A DNA stretch of 64,000 bases from JACKIC01 sp964543795 (GCA_964543795.1 CAZIZN010000003.1:62001-126000); one strand, 5' to 3'; counted from the first letter of the stretch, positions 10,261-18,818 are shown. The notes: a model not told the origin generated them from the sequence alone. Numbers and translations: made by a program.

Positions 10261-10991
10261 CGTGGGAGTCCCGGCAGGAAGTACGGCACCTTGCGACGGT
10301 AGTCTCTGAAGCGGTCGCCGAAGAGCGCCTCCCAGCGGGCTTCCTTGAGCCGCGGACCGAGCAAGCAGTAGAGCGTCCAGCCCGCGCCGAGCCCGAGCCA
10401 GTCGAGGCTCCATGTGGGCGCGGTCCAGAGCACGAGGGCGAAACCGAGGTAGATGGGCTGCCGACAGGCCGCGAACAAGCCGCGCGTCGGCATCCCGCCG
10501 TGATCGACGGCGCGACCGCGCCAGAGTGCCAACCAGCCGGCCGCACCGGACTGGAGCGCGATGCCGGCGTCGAACAGCGCCTTGACCAGGAACCCCCAGG
10601 CGCCGGCGAACAACGCGTACTGCAGGAGGCCGACCGGTCCCGTCGGCGTGTGCAGCACGAAGCCGCTGGGACTCCACAGCCAGAACACGGCGAGCAGTTG
10701 CAGGGAACCGACGCCGACGTAGGTCGAGACGGCGAGGGTACGGCCGTGTCCGACCGGCGACAGGCGCGCCAGCCACCGGCGACCACGGCCCGTCAGCAGG
10801 GCCGAATGCAGCAGCGGGAACTGCAGCACGAGGATCGCGTCGGCGACCGCGGCGGCACCGTCTTCGAAGCGCCCGAGTCCGATCTGCATGCCCGTGGCGA
10901 GCCCGAGTGCCATCGATCCGACGGCGGCGACGAACAGCGAATGCACGAGCACCGCCGTCGCGACGGCGGCCGCGCGCGGCGACAGCCTCAT
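10257..10991 (-). CDS. Isoprenylcysteine carboxyl methyltransferase-like integral membrane methyltransferase
   Basis: 244 residues with about five or six hydrophobic segments. The C-terminal part holds the ICMT-type block FAACRQPIYLGFALVLW followed by LKEARWEALFGDRFRDYRRKVPYFLPG, the usual R-P-Y and E...FG..Y..Y pattern. Next to type III PKS genes, such enzymes (SrsB-like) O-methylate alkylresorcinols in the membrane. The start overlaps the stop of the upstream methyltransferase as ATGA, and its own stop overlaps the PKS start the same way, so the two are almost surely co-translated. The NnrU-like family is a weaker alternative. Confidence 0.8.
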   Translation of the reverse strand: MRLSPRAAAVATAVLVHSLFVAAVGSMALGLATGMQIGLGRFEDGAAAVADAILVLQFPLLHSALLTGRGRRWLARLSPVGHGRTLAVSTYVGVGSLQLLAVFWLWSPSGFVLHTPTGPVGLLQYALFAGAWGFLVKALFDAGIALQSGAAGWLALWRGRAVDHGGMPTRGLFAACRQPIYLGFALVLWTAPTWSLDWLGLGAGWTLYCLLGPRLKEARWEALFGDRFRDYRRKVPYFLPGLPR

Positions 10992-11680
10992 GCGACCCTC
11001 CGGTAGAGCGCCGCGTAGCCCAGTGCGAGGCTGCGCGATTCCCGCAAGCGGATCGCACCCGTTCGCAACGTCGCCACGAGGCGCGGCGCCTCGCCGATCC
11101 GATGAATGCGCACCAGCCCTGCGGCGGCGGCCATCTCGTCGAGTTCGCCGGGTTTCACGAAGCGACGCCACCGATGCGTGCCCCGCGGCACGAAGCCGAA
11201 GCCCTCCGCGACGCCGATCGCGAGCAGCAACGAACGCAGCGTGCGGCTGATGGTGTTCACGAACACGTGCCCCGCGGGCTGCACCAGCGCCGCTGCGGCG
11301 ACGACCGCTGGGCAAGGGTCGTCGACGTGCTCGAGCACGTCGGCGAGCAGGACGGCGTCGGCGGCCCCGGCGACGACCGGCGGGCACAGCAGGTCGCCCG
11401 CGACGGCCTGGAACGCGCCTTCGGCGCGGCGGCTGCCCGCGGCGAGGGCCGCGCGAGCGATGTCGACCCCCAGCACTCGCGCGCCGGCCGCCGCGAGCGG
11501 CAACCCGAGCAGCCCACCGCCGCAGCCCAGATCGACGATCGAGAGGCCTCGGCCGCCGTCGGGCAGCCAGCGCTGCAACAGGCCCAGACGGAACTCCGAG
11601 ACGGCGCGCAGCGAAGCGAACGCCCGACAGCCGGGATCCCACCATCCGCCGCGGTCGAACAGGGTGCTGGCCGCGGTCAC
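10988..11680 (-). CDS. Class I SAM-dependent methyltransferase, UbiG-like
   Basis: 230 residues from a GTG start that overlaps the lipoprotein stop as GTGA. SAM motif I is IVDLGCGGGLLGLPLAAAG, followed by the acidic loop VLGVDIAR and motif LLADVLEHVDDP; the block FVNTISRTLRSLLLAIGVAEG resembles the UbiG family, as does the WRRFVKPGEL segment. UbiG enzymes O-methylate ring hydroxyls of quinone precursors. Beside a type III PKS and a flavoprotein hydroxylase candidate it probably methylates a ring oxygen of the phenolic lipid, which would give two methyltransferases for one ring. The target position is unknown. Confidence 0.82.
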   Translation of the reverse strand: MTAASTLFDRGGWWDPGCRAFASLRAVSEFRLGLLQRWLPDGGRGLSIVDLGCGGGLLGLPLAAAGARVLGVDIARAALAAGSRRAEGAFQAVAGDLLCPPVVAGAADAVLLADVLEHVDDPCPAVVAAAALVQPAGHVFVNTISRTLRSLLLAIGVAEGFGFVPRGTHRWRRFVKPGELDEMAAAAGLVRIHRIGEAPRLVATLRTGAIRLRESRSLALGYAALYRRVA

Positions 11681-12105
11681 TGGAGGACTCCGCGGCGCAG
11701 CACGAGCACGCCGTCCGGCGTCGTCAGGCGCACGTGATCGACGGCGGTCTCGCACGGCACGGGTGCCCCGTCGTCCAGCACCAGCCCCTCGGCCGTCGCG
11801 CGCCAGGTCCCCGCGAGGGTCTGGAAGCAAGGGCCGTCGCTCGCTTCGACGAGTGCCGCAGCCGTGTAGCGCCCATCCGCTTCGAACAGGTAGTAGACCT
11901 TGCGCAGCGAGACGGCAGCATCGCCGGCGATCTCCACCGACTCGAAGAGCCCCTCCAGTCGCAGCTCCGGAGCCGGCGCGAACGCGAGGTCGGCGATGCG
12001 CGTGCCGACGATGCGATCGTCGCGCGCGACCACGTTCGACGGGATGCAGCCGGCGAGCGCCAGCAGCGTTCCGGCCGCGAGGAGATTCTGGCGCCAGCGA
12101 CTCAT
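11677..12105 (-). CDS. Small lipoprotein of unknown function
   Basis: 142 residues. The N-terminus MSRWRQNLLAAGTLLALAGC is a lipoprotein signal with lipobox LAGC, so the protein should be anchored on the outer face of a membrane. The rest, with KVYYLFEADGRYTAAALV and GTWRATAEGLVLDDGAPVP, has the alternating look of a small beta-sheet lipocalin-like or lipid-binding domain, but no family is certain. Position between a YceI protein and the methyltransferase, coupled by four-base overlaps on both sides, ties it to the phenolic-lipid operon, perhaps in transport or sensing. Confidence 0.8.
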   Translation of the reverse strand: MSRWRQNLLAAGTLLALAGCIPSNVVARDDRIVGTRIADLAFAPAPELRLEGLFESVEIAGDAAVSLRKVYYLFEADGRYTAAALVEASDGPCFQTLAGTWRATAEGLVLDDGAPVPCETAVDHVRLTTPDGVLVLRRGVLQ

Positions 12106-13253
12106 CGGGAGCCTCCGCTGCGGACACGGGCACGCAGCGCGATCCACACCTGGACCTCGTCCTGCATCGAGATCGCGCCGCCGAGCTGGCTGGGCACCTC
12201 GACGCCGTAGTCCGACAGCTTGAGCGGCATCTGCCCCTCGACGGAAACGCGTCTGCTCGCGTCGACCTTGACGGCGACCGGCATCTGCACGTCGTGCTGC
12301 GTGCCATGGATCGTCATCCGGCCATGCACGATGCCGTCGGTCGTCTGCGCTCCCGCGTCGACGTGGGCCGGCACGAAGCGATCGATGCGGAAGCGGATCT
12401 CGGGGTGGTGCGCGGTGTCGAGATGCGTGCGCATGTTCTCGTCGCGTCCCTCGAGCCCGGTGGTGAGCGCAGCGGCCCGGCACACGACCTCGCCGCGCCA
12501 GTCCCCCTGCGGGTCGTCGAGGTCGGCGTGGAACTGGCCCTGCACGTCGCTCGTCACTCCCGAGAAGTCGTGCAGCGTGCTCTTGGCGTCGAAACCGACG
12601 CGGCTGAGTTCGGGCAGGAGCGCGAAGTCCTGCGGTGCGTCGAAGCGGAACCGCGTGTCTGGCAACGCGAAGGAGAGGAAGGCGCGGTTCTTCGCCGGCG
12701 CGGCGGCCGAGTCCACCGGGTTCTCCGCCGCGGGGGCCTCCGCCGCCGCCGCCGGCGCCGCCGCCGCCGGCGCCGCCGCCGCCGGCGCGGGAGCGGCGGC
12801 CACGGCGGACTCGTCGACCGGTCGATCCTGGTGCGGCGGCAGCGCCGCAGGGGCTTCGGCCGTACGCGCTGCGGCGAGCGCCTCGAGGCGGGTCAATGCC
12901 AGAGCCAGCCGATCCAGATCCTGCCGCTGGCGCGCCAGTTCGCCGCGCACCAGGTCCACGGGCTGACGGATCGCCGCGAGCAGTTCGCCGTGGCGGCCGT
13001 CCGCCCGTTCGTCGAGGGCCGCACCGACACGCTCGAAACCGGCCCGCAGACCATCGCGCACTTCGTCGAGCCCGCGCTGCAACGCCACGACGTCGTCGCG
13101 CAGCAGCTGCAGCGGATCGGCCCGCTGGGCGCTGTCGTCGTCGGCGACGACGACGCGGATCCGATCCTTGACGAGCGCCAGCCCAGCACCCGCGGCAACC
13201 AGGGCGGCGATCACGGCGACGCCCCCCACGACGGACAAGACCTTACCCATCAT
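12102..13253 (-). CDS. Membrane-anchored YceI-domain protein with coiled coil and Ala-Pro linker
   Basis: 383 residues. An N-terminal membrane segment (VLSVVGGVAVIAALVAAGAGLALV) is followed by a probable coiled coil (about residues 45-125, LLRDDVVALQRGLDEV...RQRQDLDRLALALTRLEAL), an Ala/Pro linker (about 145-178), and a YceI domain at the C-terminus (VGFDAKSTLHDFSGV, MRTHLDTAHHPEIRFRI, MTIHGTQHDVQMPV). YceI proteins are periplasmic lipocalin-like barrels that bind long isoprenoid or alkyl chains. As first gene of the PKS operon it may carry the lipid product away from the membrane. Two Met codons open the frame (13253 and 13250); with a sigma-54 site ending only a few bases upstream, a start at TTG 13238 is also possible. 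Confidence 0.85.
   Translation of the reverse strand: MMGKVLSVVGGVAVIAALVAAGAGLALVKDRIRVVVADDDSAQRADPLQLLRDDVVALQRGLDEVRDGLRAGFERVGAALDERADGRHGELLAAIRQPVDLVRGELARQRQDLDRLALALTRLEALAAARTAEAPAALPPHQDRPVDESAVAAAPAPAAAAPAAAAPAAAAEAPAAENPVDSAAAPAKNRAFLSFALPDTRFRFDAPQDFALLPELSRVGFDAKSTLHDFSGVTSDVQGQFHADLDDPQGDWRGEVVCRAAALTTGLEGRDENMRTHLDTAHHPEIRFRIDRFVPAHVDAGAQTTDGIVHGRMTIHGTQHDVQMPVAVKVDASRRVSVEGQMPLKLSDYGVEVPSQLGGAISMQDEVQVWIALRARVRSGGSR
12742..12786 (-). repeat. Three exact tandem copies of a 15-base GC-only unit in the YceI linker
   Basis: The unit GCCGCCGCCGCCGGC occurs three times head to tail (12742-12756, 12757-12771, 12772-12786) and codes for the Ala-Ala-Pro-Ala-Ala part of the flexible linker of the YceI protein. 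Being a multiple of three, gain or loss of a copy would change linker length without a frameshift. Confidence 0.9.
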
Positions 13254-13265
13254 GCGGGCTTCGTT

Positions 13266-13281
13266 CGCAAGCCACGTGCCG
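13266..13281 (-). promoter_or_regulatory. Probable sigma-54 promoter of the leftward PKS operon
   Basis: Read on the minus strand the bases are CGGCACGTGGCTTGCG. The invariant GG (13280-13279) and GC (13268-13267) are ten bases apart, and GGCACG-N4-TTGC matches the sigma-54 -24/-12 consensus fully except for the outer T and W. Transcription would begin near 13255, only two or three bases before the ATG at 13253, so either the message is leaderless or the real start is a later codon. An NtrC-type activator gene is part of the same locus. Confidence 0.5.
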
Positions 13282-13344
13282 TCACCTCGCGAGCCGACCG
13301 TCGCCGCGGACGGCCTTCATTCGCCCGGTCGTCCCTGCACTTCC

Positions 13345-13368
13345 TGCAACACGATGGCACATCTTGCA
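13345..13368. promoter_or_regulatory. Inverted repeat TGCAA-N14-TTGCA between the divergent operons, possible activator site
   Basis: The arms are TGCAA at 13345-13349 and TTGCA at 13364-13368, with another CTGCAC at 13335-13340. It lies about 65-80 bases upstream of the leftward sigma-54 site, a usual distance for an enhancer bound by an NtrC-type protein. The arms are short, so chance is possible. Confidence 0.25.
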
Positions 13369-13422
13369 CGAATCGCCGCCTCCGCCGGGCGGCTGCCGCA
13401 GGTGCTGGAACTGCCGCGGTCC

Positions 13423-13438
13423 TGGCATGCCGTGTGCT
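13423..13438 (+). promoter_or_regulatory. Weak sigma-54-like site before the rightward operon
   Basis: TGGCATGCCGTGTGCT has GG and GC ten bases apart and matches TGGCACG-N4-TTGCW at all but two informative positions. The start of transcription would fall near 13449, two bases before the ATG at 13451. A match of this quality also occurs elsewhere in this GC-rich window, so it counts only because the divergent operon has a better site and an activator gene is nearby. Confidence 0.25.
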
Positions 13439-13450
13439 CGACGGCAGCGG

Positions 13451-15409
13451 ATGCCTCCGACCAGAACCTGGATCCTGCCCGCCTGCAGCACGCTGCTGCT
13501 GCTGCTCGCGACGGCGTGGTTCTTCGCGGCGCAGCAGCGCCAGACGGTCGATCCGGGCAATCGCGCGCTGAAGGCGCCGGGCACGGCCGACGAACGACAC
13601 GGCCGCGAACTCGGCGCGTTGGTCGCGAGCGAACAGGCGCTGCTGATCGCCTACGAAGTGCCGGGCGGCCTGCCGATCCTGCCGGTCGATGCCGCGGCGA
13701 TCGCCGAGGTGCACGCCCGCATCGCCGCCGCACCGGGTGTCGGCGCGGCGCGGCGACTGCCCAGCCCCAGCGAGTCGATGGCGCTGATCGCGGTGGATCT
13801 GCCGCCGCAGCACGACGGCGATCTCGCCGCCGCGATCGAGGATCTCGCGCGGTCCCACGGTCCGCGCACCCTGGAATGCCGTGTCACCGGGCTGCCGCTG
13901 CTCGAACGGCGCATCGCCGAACTCGTCGCCGGCGAGCGTCGCTCGTTGATCCCGGTCCTCGCCCTCTGCCTCTTCGCCGGCGCCTGGCTGGCCTACCGTC
14001 GCCTCGCACTCGCTGCCGCGGTGCTGCTGCCAGCGGTGCTGGCGATCGTCTGGACGGGGGGCATCGTGGCGTCGCTGGGCCACCCGCTCGATCCGGTCGG
14101 CGCGCTGCTCGACCCCGTGCTGTTGACGATCGGGGTCGCCACCAGCGTGCATTTCGTCGAGAACTGGCGGCGTGCGCGCACTCTGGGCCTCGATGCCGCC
14201 GCAGCGAGCCGGCAGGCGCACCGACACATGCAGGCGCCGACGCTGCTCGCCACGGCCACCACGATGGTCGGCTTGCTGTCGCTGGTCGCCAGCCCCGTGC
14301 CCGCCGTCGCCGACTTCGGACTGCATGCAGCGTTCGGCGTGGCGCTCGTCCACGTCTTCGTGTTCCTGGTCCTGCCGCGCTGGCTCGCGTGGCGCGGCGG
14401 CGTGGCCCCGCCGCCGTCCCGCAGTTCGTGGGACGCCGGACCCTGGTGCGCCCGACTGCGGCGCCGGGCACTGCCGATCGGCGCAGCCGCCGTCGCGGCG
14501 ACCGCGCTCGCCGCCGCGGCACTGCCAGGTCTGCGCGCCGACAACGAGTTCACGGGGCTCTTGCCGCCGACCGAGCGCTGTCGGCGCGATCACGACGAAC
14601 TGGCGGCGCGACTGGGCGGAGTCGAGGTGTTCCACATGCTCGCGCCGGCGCGCAGCGCGGCGACGGACGCCTCGCGGCTCTTGCCGTTCTTGGCCTCGGC
14701 CTGCGCGCTGCCGCTCGTGGCCGGCCTCGCCGGCAACGTCGTCACGAACGCCGAGGGCACCCTCGCCGTGCCGCTGTTGCTCGCCCCTGGGGGCAGCCAG
14801 CGTCGCGTGGCCCTGTTCGACGATCTCGAACGCACGGCCACCGTGCTCGGCCTCGACGGCCTCGTGCCCGCGGGGCCCGCCGTACAGATCGCCCGCGACT
14901 CGGACCGCCTCGTGCGCAGCCTCGTGGGCAGCACGCTCGCGACGCTGGCGCTGCTCGGCCTCGGCATGTGCATCGGCCTGCGTTCGTGGCGACTGGGCCT
15001 GCTCGGCATGGTGCCGACGACGCTGCCCTGCATCTGGGTCTACGGAGCTCTGGCTGCCGCCGATCGCCCCGTCTCCGTCGCGACCGCAATGATCGCGTGC
15101 ACCATGCTCGGGCTCCTGGTGGACAACACGATCCACCTCCTGCACCAGTACCGGCACGAACGGCAGCGCGGCACGGCCGATGCGGTCGGCGGCGCACTGA
15201 GCAGGGTCGGCCGGCCGATGGCGCTGTCGAGCGCGCTGCTGACGACGGGCTTCGCCGTCGCCGCCACCAGCGAGCTCGCGACCACGGTCGAGTTCGCGGC
15301 GCTGGCCTGCGCCACCATCGCGGCGGCGTGGTTCGCCTGCAGCGCGCTGCTGCCGCTGCTGCTCATGTTCCGGGCCACACCCGCGCTCGAGTCCCCGCAT
15401 GCATCCTGA
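13451..15409 (+). CDS. MMPL/RND-superfamily lipid exporter
   Basis: About 652 residues with a hydrophobic anchor at the N-terminus (WILPACSTLLLLLATAWFF), a periplasmic segment, then a five-helix bundle; after a second periplasmic loop the pattern repeats (SLVGSTLATLALLGLGMCIG to WFACSALLPLLLMF), giving two halves with about twelve helices. The motif VDNTIHLLHQYRHERQRG and GRPMALSSALLTTGFAV is typical of MMPL and hopanoid/lipid RND transporters. In phenolic-lipid and aryl-polyene clusters such proteins move the lipid out of the inner membrane. The Met at 13451 is chosen because it directly precedes the anchor; an upstream ATG at 13364 would add 29 residues with no homolog-like character. Its end overlaps the next gene by 11 bases. 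Confidence 0.87.
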   Translation: MPPTRTWILPACSTLLLLLATAWFFAAQQRQTVDPGNRALKAPGTADERHGRELGALVASEQALLIAYEVPGGLPILPVDAAAIAEVHARIAAAPGVGAARRLPSPSESMALIAVDLPPQHDGDLAAAIEDLARSHGPRTLECRVTGLPLLERRIAELVAGERRSLIPVLALCLFAGAWLAYRRLALAAAVLLPAVLAIVWTGGIVASLGHPLDPVGALLDPVLLTIGVATSVHFVENWRRARTLGLDAAAASRQAHRHMQAPTLLATATTMVGLLSLVASPVPAVADFGLHAAFGVALVHVFVFLVLPRWLAWRGGVAPPPSRSSWDAGPWCARLRRRALPIGAAAVAATALAAAALPGLRADNEFTGLLPPTERCRRDHDELAARLGGVEVFHMLAPARSAATDASRLLPFLASACALPLVAGLAGNVVTNAEGTLAVPLLLAPGGSQRRVALFDDLERTATVLGLDGLVPAGPAVQIARDSDRLVRSLVGSTLATLALLGLGMCIGLRSWRLGLLGMVPTTLPCIWVYGALAAADRPVSVATAMIACTMLGLLVDNTIHLLHQYRHERQRGTADAVGGALSRVGRPMALSSALLTTGFAVAATSELATTVEFAALACATIAAAWFACSALLPLLLMFRATPALESPHAS

Positions 15410-16622
15410 CGTGCTCATCCTCGGCGCCGGCCCCGCTGGCAGCTCCCTCGCGATCCGTCTCGCCCGCGCCGGCCACTCGGTCGCGATCGCGGACCGCAAG
15501 GACTTCCCGCGCCCCAAGCCCTGCGGCGAGTTCCTGAGCCCGGAGTGCGCGCCGTACCTCGCCGAGCTCGGCGTGGAGGAGGCCGTCGGTGCGCTCGGCC
15601 CATGGCAGGTGCGCGGGATGGAACTGCACGCGGGCACGGACACCGCCCTCGGCCGCTTCCGGCGCCTCGGCACGGGCGGCGAGCACGCGTTGTCGGGACT
15701 CGGCATCCGGCGCGACCGGTTCGACGACGTGCTGCGGCAGCAGGCGGTGGCGTGCGGCGCGACCTGGCTGCCGCGTCACGACGTCGTCGGGCTCGAACGC
15801 GACGCCGGCGGTCGCGTCGTCGGCGCGGTGCTGCGCCGCGCCCCCGCGGATGTCGTCACCATCCGGGCCCGGTGGGTGGTCGGAGCCGACGGCGTGCACT
15901 CGCGCATCGCCCGCGACCTCGGTGTGCAACGCACCGTGCCTTGGCTCGACCGCCTTGCCCTCGCGGCGCACTTCCGCGGCGTGCCCGGGCGACCGTTCGC
16001 CGAAGTCCACCTGTTCCCCGGCGGTTTCTTCGCCGCCACGACCGTCGACGACGACGTGTTCAGCGTCAACCTCGTCCTCGACCGCACCGCCGTGCGGAAC
16101 CGCCCCCGGGGCGATTGGGACACGTTCGTCGCCGGCCATTTCGACCACGCTCCCGCCATGGGCGACCGACTGCGCGGCGCCCGGCGTCTGGCGCCCTGGC
16201 GCGGCATCGGCCCCCTGGCGCACACGACCACGCGCCAGACCTTCCCCGGTGCGGCCCTGGTGGGCGACGCCGCCGGGTACATCGACCCGCTGACCGGCGA
16301 GGGCATCTACTTCGCCTTGTTCGGCGGGCGCGCCCTGGCCGTCGGCATCGAGCGAGCGCTCGCGGATCCGCGCCGCGAGGTCGCGGCCCTCGCGGACTAC
16401 GAAGCGGCCCGCCGCGCGGAGCTCGTGCCGCGGCTGCGCGCGTCGTCGTGGTTGCAGCGGGCCCTGGCCCACCCCTGGCTCGTGCGCACCTTCGTGCGCC
16501 GTGCGGCCCGCTGGCCGGCGGTGGCCGACCTCGCGGTGACGCTGAGCGGCGACACGATCCATCCGCGCGACCTGCTGCGGCCTCGCTTCTGGCGCGCGTT
16601 CCACGACGCCGAGGTCGCATGA
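15399..16622 (+). CDS. FAD-dependent oxidoreductase of the geranylgeranyl reductase-like family
   Basis: 407 residues. The FAD motif DVLILGAGPAGSSLAIRLARAG opens the protein; RKDFPRPKPCGEFLSP is the cysteine-containing block of this family, GADGVHSRIARDLG is the DG motif, and VGDAAGYIDPLTGEGIYFALFGG the second FAD site. Related enzymes either reduce prenyl chains or hydroxylate aromatic rings; next to a type III PKS and two methyltransferases a ring hydroxylase (SrsC-like role) or alkyl-chain reductase is equally arguable. It overlaps the exporter gene by 11 bases and the following YceI-like gene by ATGA, so it belongs to the rightward operon. Confidence 0.85.
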   Translation: MHPDVLILGAGPAGSSLAIRLARAGHSVAIADRKDFPRPKPCGEFLSPECAPYLAELGVEEAVGALGPWQVRGMELHAGTDTALGRFRRLGTGGEHALSGLGIRRDRFDDVLRQQAVACGATWLPRHDVVGLERDAGGRVVGAVLRRAPADVVTIRARWVVGADGVHSRIARDLGVQRTVPWLDRLALAAHFRGVPGRPFAEVHLFPGGFFAATTVDDDVFSVNLVLDRTAVRNRPRGDWDTFVAGHFDHAPAMGDRLRGARRLAPWRGIGPLAHTTTRQTFPGAALVGDAAGYIDPLTGEGIYFALFGGRALAVGIERALADPRREVAALADYEAARRAELVPRLRASSWLQRALAHPWLVRTFVRRAARWPAVADLAVTLSGDTIHPRDLLRPRFWRAFHDAEVA

Positions 16623-17305
16623 AGTCGCTTGGCGCTCTGGCCCGCATCTGGCTGCCGCTGGCGATCTCCGTCGCGACGCTCGCCGTCCGGGAGGCGATCC
16701 GCCAGGACGCGGCATCGGTGACCGCGCGCCCCCGCTCCACCGAACTGCCAGCGGCGCGGACCGGCGCGTCCCCACGGCGCGAGGTCGGTTACGAACTCGA
16801 TGCCGAAGCCTCCAGCATCCGCTTCCTGTTGTGCGACGGCCGCGGCGAGTGGCTGTTCGCCTGCCCGCTGGCGCGCGGCACCCTGCAGGTCTCGCCCGCC
16901 GTCCTGCGCAACGAACTGGAGCTGACCTTCGATCTGGCCTCCCTCGCCCCGGCCGACGGCGGCGACGGAGGCGCCGCGCAGGCACTGCGCGAGGTGCTCG
17001 CCGCCCATTGTCGTTCCGAGATCACGTTCCGGGGCGATCTGCGCCGGCGCACCGAGACGGCATTCGCGGGCCTGCAGGAGGACGTCTGGCAGGGCGAGCT
17101 GCGGTTCGGCAGCCGTTGCCTCGCGCAGACGATGGTACTCTGGCAGACGGCACTGCCAGGTCGACCGCTGCGCCTGCAAGGCCACGGCACCGTGCTGTCC
17201 CTCGATTATGGCATCTCCCGCTTCGCCTGGTTCGGCCTCGTCGCCCGACCCGTCCGCGTCACCATCGGCCTCGACCTCGCCTTCGCCCGACGCGCGGGGA
17301 GTTGA
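16619..17305 (+). CDS. Second YceI-like exported protein
   Basis: 228 residues. The N-terminus (LARIWLPLAISVATLAVREAI) is a signal or anchor. From about residue 58 the sequence follows the YceI pattern: YELDAEASSIRFLLCDGRGEW, LEVLAAH-type helix (REVLAAHCRSEITFRGDL), a methyl-rich strand region and LRLQGHGTVLSLDY, ending in a strand GLVARPVRVTIGLDLAF. Conservation with the first YceI protein is loose, so the assignment is by fold pattern and context. Having one YceI-type protein in each divergent operon suggests relay of the lipid across the periplasm. It overlaps the FAD gene by four bases and may overlap the start of the kinase gene by up to 98. Confidence 0.65.
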   Translation: MKSLGALARIWLPLAISVATLAVREAIRQDAASVTARPRSTELPAARTGASPRREVGYELDAEASSIRFLLCDGRGEWLFACPLARGTLQVSPAVLRNELELTFDLASLAPADGGDGGAAQALREVLAAHCRSEITFRGDLRRRTETAFAGLQEDVWQGELRFGSRCLAQTMVLWQTALPGRPLRLQGHGTVLSLDYGISRFAWFGLVARPVRVTIGLDLAFARRAGS

Positions 17306-18818
17306 CCCCAGCCGGCCCGACGGCAGCGTTCGCTCGCTGCGCCGCGCCGTGGCGCTGGCCTTCGTGCCGCTCTGTCTCGTGGCCGGAGCCGGCATCGACG
17401 TCGTGCTGGCCGACGCCCGGAACGTGCATCTCGATCTGCAGCGCCTGTTCGAGGAGCAGCGCGAAGTGGGGCTCGCGCGCACGCTGCTGGACGACCTGCA
17501 AGGCATGCAGCAGTGGGTACGGGCAGCGCCGGACGCCACGCCGGCCAGCCACGCGCTCGAGCACGCCGACCTGCAGCAGCACCACGCCGCCGCCGTCGCC
17601 ACCTTCCGTCGCTTCGGGAACGCCGCCGATCCCTCGCAGCCCGAACACGACCGCGCCGAGCACGCCGTGCTCCAGCGGATCGAGACGGCACTCGGGTCGA
17701 TCGCCGACGCCCTCGCGGCGGGCAGGCGCTTTCAGACCATGCAGTCCGCGGTCGACCTGGCGCAACACGGCGCCGCGGTGCTCGCCAGCACGGTCGACGT
17801 GGAAGCGCGGCGGATCGGCGATTCGCTCGACCGGCGCAGCGAACGCCTCGTCGACTTCCTGCTGCTGCTCGCCGGTGCCGGCGTTGCGACCCTGTGCTGG
17901 CTCGGCATCCTGCTGCACCGCCGCGTGCTGCTGCCCGTGCGCGCCCTGATCGACCGCACGACAGCACTCGCGCGCGGCGAACCGCCCACCCGCGTGCCGG
18001 TGCCGGGCGACGACGAACTGGCCCTGCTCACCCGCACGTTCGAGAGCATGGCCCGGCAGGTGCACGATGCCCGCGCGGACCTCGAGGCGCGCGTCGAGGC
18101 GCGTTCGCGGGAGGTGCTGCGCACCGCCCGACTCGCCGAGATCGGCGCGCTGGCCGCCGGCATAGCGCACGAGATCAACAACCCGCTGGCGAGCGTCGCC
18201 ACCTGCGCCGAAGGCCTGTTGCGCGACCTGCGCAGCGGCGCACCCGACCCGGACCACCTGCGCGACTACCTCCAGATCGTGCACAAGGAGGCGCTCCGCA
18301 CCCGCAGCATCACGGAACGGCTGCTGCGGCTCGCCCATCACGAGGTCGGTCGCCGACAACGGCTGTCGCTCGGCGCGGAGCTGCGGGAGACGGCGCCGCT
18401 GTTCGAGCACCAGTTCGCGACGGCCGGCGTGTCGCTGCGCATCGAAGCGGACGGCGACGGACCGGGCATCCTCGGCGATCCGGGCGATTGGCGGCAGGTG
18501 CTGTTGAACCTGCTGCGCAACGCGCTGGACGCCAGCCCGCGCGGCGGCGTCGTGACGGTCCGCACCCACACCGACGGAGATGCGGCGATCCTCGAGGTCT
18601 CGGACGAAGGTGTCGGCTTCGACCCGGCGCACGCCGACCGGCTCTTCGAGCCGTTCTTCACCACCAAGCCGCCGGGCAAGGGCACCGGCCTCGGCCTCGC
18701 GATCGTGCACCGCATCGTCGCGGCCCACGGCGCCGCCATCACCGCGACGAACCGCCGCCCGCGCGGCGCCACGTTCCGCATCCGCGCGCCGCTCGCGCCC
18801 GGCGTCGCCGGAGGCTAA
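17208..18818 (+). CDS. Membrane sensor histidine kinase with HAMP domain
   Basis: Up to 536 residues. Two membrane segments (AVALAFVPLCLVAGAGIDVV and LVDFLLLLAGAGVATLCWLGIL) flank a helical sensor region of about 170 residues. A HAMP domain follows (LLPVRALIDRTTALARG...DDELALLTRTFESM), then the phospho-acceptor His321 in IAHEINNPLASVA and the ATPase domain with LLNLLRNALDAS, DEGVGFDP and FFTTKPPGKGTGLGLAIV. The start is uncertain: ATG 17208 lies inside the YceI-like gene, while GTG 17349 would cut positive residues before the first helix. It closes the rightward lipid operon and is a natural partner for the NtrC-type regulator at 7786-9177. Confidence 0.9.
   Translation: MASPASPGSASSPDPSASPSASTSPSPDARGVDPSRPDGSVRSLRRAVALAFVPLCLVAGAGIDVVLADARNVHLDLQRLFEEQREVGLARTLLDDLQGMQQWVRAAPDATPASHALEHADLQQHHAAAVATFRRFGNAADPSQPEHDRAEHAVLQRIETALGSIADALAAGRRFQTMQSAVDLAQHGAAVLASTVDVEARRIGDSLDRRSERLVDFLLLLAGAGVATLCWLGILLHRRVLLPVRALIDRTTALARGEPPTRVPVPGDDELALLTRTFESMARQVHDARADLEARVEARSREVLRTARLAEIGALAAGIAHEINNPLASVATCAEGLLRDLRSGAPDPDHLRDYLQIVHKEALRTRSITERLLRLAHHEVGRRQRLSLGAELRETAPLFEHQFATAGVSLRIEADGDGPGILGDPGDWRQVLLNLLRNALDASPRGGVVTVRTHTDGDAAILEVSDEGVGFDPAHADRLFEPFFTTKPPGKGTGLGLAIVHRIVAAHGAAITATNRRPRGATFRIRAPLAPGVAGG

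Noticed and set aside
12739..12800. GC-only repeat as a possible regulatory or recombination element
   Set aside because: It is in frame and codes for a flexible Ala-Pro linker, which explains it fully.
13355..13368. TGGCACATCTTGCA, which looks like a sigma-54 promoter
   Set aside because: GG and GC are eight bases apart instead of ten, so sigma-54 would not fit.
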